DNA of 64,000 nucleotides, from positions 5,881,490 to 5,945,489 of the forward strand of contig OY811975.1 in assembly GCA_963681505.1 (NCBI GenBank), given 5' to 3'. Shown here one piece after another: positions 51,776 through 62,700 of the stretch; position 1 is the first letter of the stretch, and each line of letters starts with the position of its first letter. The position numbers were made by a program, and so were the translations under genes. Below the pieces are notes generated by a model. It ran no database searches and was not told where the DNA came from. It worked only from the letters and a program-made list of their open reading frames with translations. The DNA comes from Eunapius fragilis (lineage: Eukaryota; Porifera; Demospongiae; Spongillida; Spongillidae).

Positions 51776-53363
51776 GCGTGCGTGTGTATGTATAGCATTA
51801 TACATTTACTTTTATACATAAGCCTGGCAGGAATGTATAATGCTATACATACATTTACTTTTATACATAAGCCTGGCAGGAATATTATTCCTGCTTTATC
51901 CCTAAAGATAAAGATCAGGGCCCTGGAAATTTTATATAACAAAGGAAGGTAATAAATAGTAAGTCCTAAGTCTTTTTAAACCTCTCAATGGTACACACTC
52001 ATAGCTTCAGCATTTATAGTGATTGGCATGTGAGTGTTGTGTCTGTATGAGTGTGTGAGTGTGTAAATGGATGCATTTAATGGAATATGGGACATGAGGC
52101 ATGGTACGTCATGATGTGGCAGGTACTGTGAGACAGGAACAAATAGTCCAGTACGTACAACACATTAATCCAGTACATACAACCAATGGGGGGAGAGGTT
52201 GGGAGGGGGGCCTTTGCCCCCATGCTCCTATACCACTGTGTATAAAACTTACACACGTGAAAAACACATCAGTCAGAATATAAATATTTGAGAAAGAGGG
52301 TTGGATAGTAAGCCAGTCAAAGCACTGTACATAACCAAAATAGACAAAGCTTATGTGTGAATCCATGTAGCACATAACTATTCACAGGGTGTACAGCAAG
52401 GGGAAAGAATACTGGTAGTGGAAAGAGTGTGTATAAGTGTGACGTGAGACGTGTGTATGTGTTGGTTCATGGGTGTGTGTGTGCCAGCCATGCAGATGAA
52501 ATGAAAAACGGTGGGCGTTTAAAACATATGTGCCAGCAGAACGCAAATCCCGACAATAAGGAAGGGTTACATGTTCCAGCATAGCTGCGCTGCATGTGTC
52601 TTTAACTCGACCACGTCTCTCCCATAGCCTAGCTGATACACCGTGCACTTTACCTCATGGCTCTGACGTACTATCATAGGTTGTGAGCCTATAAATGGCC
52701 ACGCAATGAGTGACACCCAAAGAGTATGACCGAATCGACAGGGACACATATTGTTGTGCGCGCGTATCGGTACTGGTAGTACGTACCGTGTTTTGTATGG
52801 TGATGGTAGCTGAATCCCACGCATTTTGATCGCTTAACGAATCCTGTTTGTTATAGAAGAGAACCACTGACGTTTGTAAGAACAACGGTGGCACTTCAGT
52901 TGTACATGTAGTGGCATGGGCACGGGAGGTTATTGTATATTCATGTGCTCGGAACCAGGTTGTAGTAGGTTAATGGCGCGAAATGAACGAGAAATGTGCA
53001 ATTACTTTGCACAGCTGTATCTCCGTAACGGATCAAGTAAAAATTAACGAACAGGACAAATCGATAGGTACAGGACCCCTCTACGTATAAACCGAATTTG
53101 AAGTTAATTGAAATGTCCTGCCGAAAGATATGGCCAGTTTGAACCCCAAGGGGTATCGGACGTTGCAACACTGGCACGAAGCTAATGCAAGAGCCCAAAA
53201 ATTATTTTACCAGAGAGAAATGATGTAGTATGAAGTGTTGAAAATAGGAAGTCAATAGCATTTACGGTTCGGGAGATGTAGCGATTTCAAAGTGAATCAT
53301 TTTTATAACTTTATATATAAAAACGTGATACGCCAGTTTCGCGTGAACTGTCCCATATATATA
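51560..53363 (-). repeat. Right arm of giant inverted repeat
   Basis: This is the inverted copy of the left arm. It ends with TCCCATATATATATATA at 53351-53367, about 60 bp before the HSPBP1-like start codon. A small tandem duplication near 51800-51880 (CATACATTTACTTTTATACATAAGC twice) is specific to this arm. The region upstream of HSPBP1 therefore lies within the repeat. Confidence 0.9.
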
Positions 53364-53422
53364 TATATCGGAGCTAAAAAAATTATAATTAACGGTAATA
53401 ACAATAGGAATATACATGTATC

Positions 53423-53533
53423 ATGGCTGCTCCAGAAGAAAGACAGAGGAATCTGAGAGCTATTATGAACTGGAGCATCCAACAGTCTGGAGATGGAACT
53501 TCGCTCTCGAACTTCGCTGAGATGAATCCGGAG
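53423..53533 (+). CDS. HSPBP1: HSPBP1-like exon 1
   Basis: The ATG at 53423 has G at +4. It encodes MAAPEERQRNLRAIMNWSIQ and ends at EMNPE. The donor is CCGGAG|GTAGGT at 53533/53534, phase 0. Only about 60 bp separate the ATG from the palindrome arm. Confidence 0.9.
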
Positions 53534-56500
53534 GTAGGTCTCTACATTTGCACTGCACATCGGTATCGCTTGCTCTGACCATGACGAGGTGCTTTGAACC
53601 GACAGGTTGTATTGGTTTCGGGGTGCGCATGCTTTGCAATCGTATAATGTACGCAGTGGCTATTTTTACGGCACCGTAAAGCCAGCTCACTTTACGGCAA
53701 GCCACTAATTGACCGCTGACCTCTGCACGTGCATGCTATAACATTAGTGCACACATTGACAGCTGTTTAGGCTCCTAGTCAGTTCCTCGACAAACACACA
53801 GAAAATCTAAATCAAGAGTCAGAAAGACAGATATTAGTGTTGTCTGCACAGACAAGTATGTTAGGGGGCTTGTCCAAACTATGTTTGGAAACATTAGCGT
53901 CATTGTGACGTTAGGGGGGGGGGGGGGGGGAGGCTGTGACGTTAAGAAAAATTTTATTGTCCGCAAGTATTGTTTTATAATACGGAACATCTAGTTAGCT
54001 GCAGCGTTGACTCCAGTTGCAGCAGTTACTTCTATTCAGACTACACTGCACATTGAGTAATGTTTCATGCTACTAATCTAACAAAAACGCTATGACGCTA
54101 AGGGGGGGGGGGGGGGGGGTTAATATGTTAACGTCACAATGACGCTAATTTTTCCAAACATAGTTTGGACAAGCCCCCTAATAGTCGATGGTCAGGACCA
54201 CCATTGGTGTACAGGAAAAGCATGACTGTACTCTTGTTCAATTCACAATATCAATTTTGCTGCATGCCTAAATGCAGAAGATGGTTGCATAGAAGCCTCT
54301 TTTAGAGCAACTCTTACTTGCTATTGCACTGTGGTTTAAAACCATAGGTGAACAGGGCATTTTGAAATTATTGTAAACAAATATACCCAAATTGTTTGTA
54401 TCCTTGATGTGTTGTTAAGTATGTGGCAATGTTAATTAATTAAATCAAATCAAACAATCAAGTTTAACTATATATCTAACTGTAATGAACTGAAAAGGTT
54501 AAATCAACATTTCAATACTAATAAACATATACAACCATACTGTAGCAATTAAATTGAAGAATAATTACTTAAAATAATTACTTAAAATCAACCGAATTAA
54601 ATCAAGAAATTGTGAACGTAATATGATTTAATAGACCGATAGAATCGCTTATAAATGTACCGAAGGTGTTCCTTCAACTCATTATACATGTACTCCTAGT
54701 TTAAACATGTACAGACAACAAATGACATGAAGTGCCCTCGTTTTTAACAAAGACATCAAAGATGGCGCATCATAAAGAAAACACAGATGCTATCTATTAG
54801 ACGGCATGAAGGCCTGAGAACACCTTTGTTTGCGTCATAGCTTGGTGGCTTTAATAGTTCCCGGTTTCTTAATTGTGGCTATTATTACCAGTTATTAACG
54901 GATAGTACGAGAGTGCATGTATTGCGTTAGTAAAGAGGTCATTGGCATCATGGCTAAAAGTGGTTAACTTTAACTTGATGGCAACTGATTGATGAAGCAA
55001 TGTTTATAAATTGCATTTCTCAGTTTCCTCACCATGAGAAGTTAGGCAGTACAGTTCAATTTTCTATCTTTTTCTCTGCATTCAAAATAGAAAATACCCG
55101 TTAACTACTATAAATGTGGTTACCTCAGTAGAAAAAAAAAAGGCTTTCGAAGTACATATTTAATGTTGCAAAGCAATCTGTCATCAAAATGAAATGCATT
55201 GGAATATCTATGAACAAAGAAACATAAAATCAACCATGAAATGTTGGTCTTTTGCCACCATTACTCTCTTGCCTTGCTCTACTACTGCAATAGGATATCC
55301 AGTTTAACCATAGGTACCCTTTGCATGTCATCTAAGCACTGTGAATTCATCTAATGGCCACTTCTCAGTGATGATCTTCATGTGATTGCCTCAGTTGTCA
55401 AGTTTGAATCATATACATGTACTTGATATTAAGCTTACAAGTGTAGTGACAGTCAGACTGCCAGTGGTGATGGTGATGTTTTTGCCAAAAGTGAAGCTGT
55501 ACCCAAGACTCAGTTGGGATAGGGCATCCTTCAGGACACCACTTTGAAATCTCAGATATCAGGTTGATCAGGAACTATCATTGCAGTTGTTAAGTGAGGT
55601 ATTTCTTGATGCGGACGATCATCTACAGCTTGTCCAATCCCCTCTTGAGTTAACCTGGAGCATGCTTCCCAGAAAAGGTCATGCTTACCATTAGATCTGT
55701 TGTTTAAATGCCTCAAATCAACAGTTAAACATGTATCAGCATCTTGTATATCATAAACATCTTCACCCTATTTTCAAGTTCAAATTGATAGGACCAGACT
55801 GGTCTCCTGTTAATTCTTTGTAGATATAATGAAGTGCCACACCTGCAGTCAGTTGTCCAAATCTGTTAAAAGCTGCTTTCCTCATAGCTCCGGTTTTATA
55901 AACAGGTAGTGTGGATCTGATGGATTCAATTACACCCTGCCTAAAGGGAAGCTGTCCTTATCTTTAGCCTCAACTTGCCAAATAAGCTAAGAGTTTCCAA
56001 CGTTCCCATGGTAATATGTAAACATTGCAGTTGGAAAGGAAAGACCATAAGTTTTTAACTTGTGTATTCATGTCTCTTCTGGGGTTCATCTGGAGCTAAG
56101 TCCACTAATTGGACTGAGTGGTAGTACCCATTAACTGTTCCAAAGAGTGAAATACATACATGTGGTGCTATTGGTATTAAGGTCAAGTTGTCTCCTACTT
56201 CTTTCATAGCCTTCCGACCATGGATTTCCTTTGTATGTTGAAGAACGGAATAATTACAACACAAGTGACATATTGCATCTTGACTACATGTACATACTTT
56301 ATGCATGATCCAAATAGGATGGTTACCTGAACCAAGTTCAAATTTGCATCAGCTTCATCCAAAGACTGTTTTTCTTTAACCGCGAACACAGCCCCATATG
56401 TAGTAAACTGATCACTTTCTGTGATTGACAGTAGAAGATGGGTCACTCTATGCATACTGTGTGTGATTATTATCTCTTGATTCAAAATTATGTGTTTGGG

Positions 56501-59500
56501 TAATCAACATGTAGTTAGGTGCGCTTGCCAGATACGGTAAGCATTTGTAAGTAATTTTTTCAAGTGTGAATTCTTTTTCAAGACAGGTTCAACAATAGCT
56601 GCTTTAGTGTATATATGTATAGGTGCAAGCTGTGCGTGTTTTGAGTTAGTGTTTACAAAGTATTATTTTGACAAATGTGATATCATGTGGGTCATTCTGA
56701 AAACGATTACACCCACTTAGTTTCAAATCTGCATGCCTTCTCACCGTAGTTCTCCTCAATGAAATAGACAATTTCACAATACATATTGTATACCCAATTT
56801 TATTTGGTTACTCCTGAATAATTAATGCTTGTAATTTGGATAAGGTTTTATGGAGGACATACTCCTCATTATGCAAATGTGTTATGTATGTAGCAAGGGG
56901 CGCGGTTATGCATTAATTTATCCTAAGATTTGTGTGTAGCAATAAAGTTTAAGTAAATTATGCCACTGATTTTTATAGAAACCTGCCAACAGCATTTTAC
57001 AAACTTCATGGAAAATGATAAGGTGGCAAGCGTCATGCAATTTATTGGAGTCAAAAGAGGGGATTTTCATGCTGGATACAGACGTTTCAACAGCAGAAAG
57101 TGGAATTTTAATCTGTTGTGAACAGTTCTACAACCTTTCAATAGATCTGCCACAATTCCTGTTAAATGACTCATCATGGTGTTGTACAGATACGTCTTTT
57201 CGTTACCACATGGACCGTCTAAGAAGAAGAATTTACTCTCAACTATTGACGTCAATCACTGAGAAGATTTTATCAAAGATTGTTCGTTGAAGGGGATTCA
57301 GCATTGGAATGAGTTGGTTGGTAATTCAAACTCATCAAGTGGGTTATAAGTTGTGTCAGTGAAATCAATAGGTCCCGGTTCAGGCATTCAGAATTCCATG
57401 CAGTTCCTTTCAAGCAATCGCATGATGGAATCTATGTATCTCAGTGCTGTCTTTTTTGCTATGGTGGTACTGAAATTCCTTCGGTAGTCTTCAACTAGGG
57501 ATTCCTTAAACTGTTCAAAGAGACCAAGCAAATTCTTTGGTGAATTGAATATTTAAAGATTTAAGTTTCAAACTGAACACTCTTACCACCAAATCAGGCC
57601 GGTGGCAGGCATGTTGACCAGGAAATAAGTTCATTTGTATTTCTGGCCAATATGGATTGCAGGTCATTGTAATAAGGAGATCTGGTTTACCATACTTTGC
57701 AACAATTGCCATCCCGGGTGAAAAAATACACGTAGTAACGCGTTATTACGCGTGAAAATGGGACATAAATAACGCCAAAACACGCGATTTTCAAGATGAT
57801 TATCTCCTTGATTGTGCAATACAAAAGAGTTGAATTTTGCCTATACACAAAGCGGTCCAGTGTGTATAAACTTCCAAAGACTGGTTGGTTTGGCATGCAT
57901 CGCTCCGATGATATTCACATTCAATGTACTAGCTTAATTTCGCGGGCTTTTGTATACTTTCCCGCGAAATCAAGTTCGTACTTGAATGTGAATATCTTCG
58001 GAACGATGCATGCCAAACCAACCAGTCTTTGGAACTTTATACACACTGGACCGCTTTGTGTATAGGCAAAATTCAATTCTATTGTATTGCACAATCAAGG
58101 AGATAATCATCTTGAAAATCGCGTGTTTTGGCGTTATATATGTCCCATTTTCACGCGTAATAACGCGTTACTACGTGTATTTTTTCACCCGGGATAGCAT
58201 TATGATATTTCTCTCATATTGCATGGAGAGCCTTGAAATGAGCTTGGGAGAATAACTGCTCAACTAATGTTTGCACCTCTCTCAATGGCAAAGTTGTTTA
58301 GGTGGTCCATTAAGCCGCGGTACTGTTCCACGCGAAGTCTTCCTTGGAGGTGACTCACAAAGCTGAGATTATGTCATTCCATATGTGCCTAAGAATCTAC
58401 AGCCCACTGTTGAAAATGCTTTCCTCCATTTAGAATGGGATTGAAGCGGTTAATTGTAACTGCTGTTTGGACGATCTTCCACGTGACATGTATTTGTCAT
58501 TTTTGAGGACGGTTCTGCAAATTGATGAGAAAATCTGGTTGCCACATCCAGTTCACCATATGGGTAGAACAAAACATATGTCATTGGATCTAGATGAGGG
58601 CTGAGAATGTTCAATGTGATAAGAGGGCAATCAGGATCGCTCGGATAAACTCTGAAGTCCCTTTACAACAGAGGAGCTCCATCAGCAGATCTGAAAATCA
58701 TAGCAATTTTATCGACAGTTGGGAGATTGTATCTTTTCGATCTATGTTTCTATCTCTTGAGAAGGCCATACTGATGTAGGGACCGAGCGACCTTCTACTG
58801 CAAGGGTTTCTTCTTGAGGCAAAGGATAAAGTAGAGTTCAACGAACGAATGTTTATTTTGAAGTTGGAGTAGTATGGATGATTTTGATTGCTAAGTAATT
58901 CCTCAGAAGTGGAGGGAACTCGCCATGTGCTTAATTCATCCAGGAGAATAGCTCCTTTGTGACAGCAATAATTGAATGTGTTATCAGAAGATTTTTCTAA
59001 GAGAATGACAAAATTGGCACTCCACATTCATCAGGTTGCAGTTGTGAATCTCTACTCTGTTCTCGTCGAAGTTGTCATGATGGTAAAATTTAAGTAATCA
59101 AGGCGGAACGTTGACGATATTCACGCATTCGTTGTGCTTCTTTATCCCTGTGTTCAATGGCTTCATCGTTGGTCTCTAGCTGTATTTGTACTTATGAAAT
59201 TCATGTAGCCTTTGTGCTTCTTCATCCCAACGTTCAATGGTTTCCTCTTCAGTCTCTTGTTGTGTTTGCACTTGACGAAATTTTCGTTTTTGTTGTGCTT
59301 CTTCATCCTAATGTTCAATGGTTTCCTCTTCTATCTCTTGCTGTGTTTGCACTTCACAAAATTCATGAACCAATGTGCTTCTTCAGCCCAATGTTCAATG
59401 GCTTCATCTTCAGTCTCTTGCTGCTGTAGAAATTTTGCTTTTATTGTGATTCTTTAGCCCGATGAATGGATTCGTCCTCAGTTGGTTGCACTTGATGACC

Positions 59501-59739
59501 ATCTGTAGCATGACACGGTCGGTTTCTCGCCTCACCTATTTATTTTCACGCTGCCTTTTCCCATAATTCCGCTTATATTCAGCTTGCCTTGTTTTTTTTT
59601 TCGTTGGAATTCATCCCTATACAAACTGAAATGCAAAGGTTCCCACAGGACTTGTCCTGTTCAGAGTGTGGGTCGACACGGCTTGCGCTATATCCTTTGA
59701 GGCATGGTTATGCGCAATACTTTCCTACACATGTACATG

Positions 59740-59778
<39 letters not shown>

Positions 59779-62700
59779 ACGTACAGTCTTTAACATGCAT
59801 GCCCTGTGTGACATGACCCAATCACGTTTGTTGACTGTTTTACGAAGAGGTTCGCGCACTTGGATCACTCTTTGCATCCTCCTGTGGCGTCCCACCAAGG
59901 GCAGCTTAAAACATATATATATGCCATGGTTACGTTAGTAATGTAATTAATACAAAGGGTTCCCAGACCCTTACAATGAGTAATAAAATACTGTTTTACA
60001 AAATGCCGCATATATAATCTACCACCTGTTCTAACGTATGGTTACTATGCAACCTATATAACATGCCCGTGCAATACAAATACTTAATGGAATTATTATT
60101 GTCAGATAGTAACTACATGTTCTCGGCCTGTACAATGAGACTTGAGAGTGAACCACAATAGCGTTGCTTTAATTGTTACTGCATGTGATGACATTATTAC
60201 CTTCTGAGGCATGTAGGTTTATTGGCAAGCATGGTCGCTAAGTACGTGTTGCTATGTACTTCTGTGTGGGGGGTGATCGTTCCTAATGGTTGCTAGGTAC
60301 AGGTACCTAGCAACCAATAGTCGCTAGGCCGAGTGTATAAATGAGTAATGTGGACGTACGTTGGAAATTATAGTTGTAGATTATACCCAAGCCATATTCA
60401 TAACAAACTGTTTTACAGTTTTGCTCTTAGTGCACCACTGGCATCCTGCAATCCTTTCTGCTTAGAGTATCTGTTGCAGTTGTCGAATTGGCCAGAACAT
60501 CAGAGAGGCCTACATCCAGTAGATCCTCCTGCTAAGGGTACACAAAAGAGGATGCTTGGACTCAGGGATGTAGGAACTTGACATGTTCAGTCTCAAGAAC
60601 CCCAACAACACAACCAAGCCAGTATTCTCCATCATAAGCCACAGTGACATGTCTACCGATTTGCTGTAGCTTGAGGAGAGAGGACTAGTTCACTTCCTAC
60701 TTCACCTTTTCTCTTCTGGACACTATACTGGAAGAAAACAGCTTCATTTCAACAGTGTTTGCTGATATTGGAATAAAACAGTGAAGCTTATGTGTGCCCG
60801 GAACAGTTCTGCACCTTGAAAAACAGCCTTTCAATACTTTAGCTTCCTGTTCATGTTGAATTCCACAAAACAGATATGCTGCTGTTAACTGCAAACTGGT
60901 ACAGTTGATATGTAGATAATGAGGCCTTTGCAAACTGGCTTTTGTGGCAAGTCGCTTGAGAGTCCCCCCAGTTTTGTGGAATTAAAAAAACATGAAAAGG
61001 AAGTTAAAGTATTGGATGACCGTTTGTCAAGGAGCAGAACTGTTTCAGGCACACAGAGGGTTCACTTTTTTATTCCAATATCAGCTAACGTTGAAGTGAA
61101 GCTGTTTTCTTCCAGTATAGTGTCCAGAAGAAAAAAGGTAGGAGTAGGAAGTGCACCAGTCCTCTCTCCTCAAGCTACAGCAAGTTAACAGTGTGATGTG
61201 AAAGTGGCTTGGATGTGTATAAACTCTGTGGCTGCGTGTTATGTGCATGACAATAAACTGATTTGACTGGAGACTTAAAATGGCTACCTTGCCTTTAAAA
61301 TCCCAAGCCACTTTATCATTTTCTCACTAAGTTAATCAGGCAATATGTAAAATGATGTTGGCGAGTTTCTATATTTAAAAAATTGGTGGCATAATTCCTT
61401 AATATTTTTTGCTACACACAAACCTTTAATGCCTCTAATGACATACATAACACATTTGTATACTGAGAGGTACGTCCTCCATAAAACCTTCCTTTTTGTG
61501 CCAAAATATCAAGCATGCCCTTCGTAGTGTAGTCATTCAAAACAAGCAAAGTCAGGAAACAATTAGAGTGTGTATTGGATAAACCAAATAAATTTGGGTA
61601 TACAAATGTATTGTGAGATTGTCTATTTCATTGAGAACAACTGTGAGAAAAGGTGTGCAGATTTGAAACTATGGGGGTACAATCGTTTTTGGAATGACCC
61701 ATGGGTGTAATGAATACTATGATGTAAATATACATGTATACTTTATACTACATGTATAATCAATCGTATTATGAAGGGGAGTGTAGGCTGAAGAGATCAA
61801 TTTTCCTTACGCTGTTTTCTGTACATGAAAACCAGTCAGTTTTGAGCTTATTGGATGAAAGGGAATGCAATCGCTGATTCTTACCTGTTGTGTGCTTTTT
61901 ATTAGTATTGTACTAATGCCCTACATGTTCTTTAAAGCTTTGAATTGCTATAAAGGAAGGATATTTTGTAAAAGCTTTTTTTAAAATAACTTGCGGCCAG
62001 TACGGTCAGTTTGCATACTTTTCAATAGAATGCATACTGAAAACACCCGGCTGGATACCCGCACTGCATTGTAGATGGTACCTGGGTAGGTTAGTGCGGC
62101 ATTGTAGATGCGAAGCTAGAGCCAAATACCTTAGAACTGTTATTTGTAAAATTCAAAATCTATGTAATGTCGTACTCATGATTCATGCAGCTATAGTTGT
62201 ATTAAACTGCTGTATCCTGCAAAATCTATGCAAAGTCATACTCATGATTCATGCAGCTATAGTTGTATTAAATTGCTGTATCCTGCAATAAAGTATCGTA
62301 TTTTGGTGAAGGTTATTTGCCCCATTATGCTGTGAAGTTGTTACGGGCATTACATGTTTAAATGTTAAAACATACCTGTGCATGTTCAGTACATGCATAT
62401 ATGGATATATCCTAGTAATGTGGTAAGATTCTGGATTTGAAGTAATGCAATGTGTTACATATTCAGCGGAGGCGGTGGTTGGCTGAAGCATTAGACTCCA
62501 TGGCCACTGCTCCAAGTGAAACAGAGGTCCTCAAGAAATCTCTTGATGTACTGAGGGTATGTTTATGTTTCTGTTAATATACATGTACATTTGTATCTAC
62601 ACACTATTACCAGTGATTGGAGTCAGGCCTTCTGCCTAACTAAAACAAAATACAATGAATGGTCTGTTACATAATTCTCACCGTCATCTATGTATTAATT

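Noticed and set aside
57796..58255. ORFs with the phrase LNVNIFGTM on both strands
   Set aside because: They arise from the foldback core and recur wherever family P occurs; the palindrome explains them.
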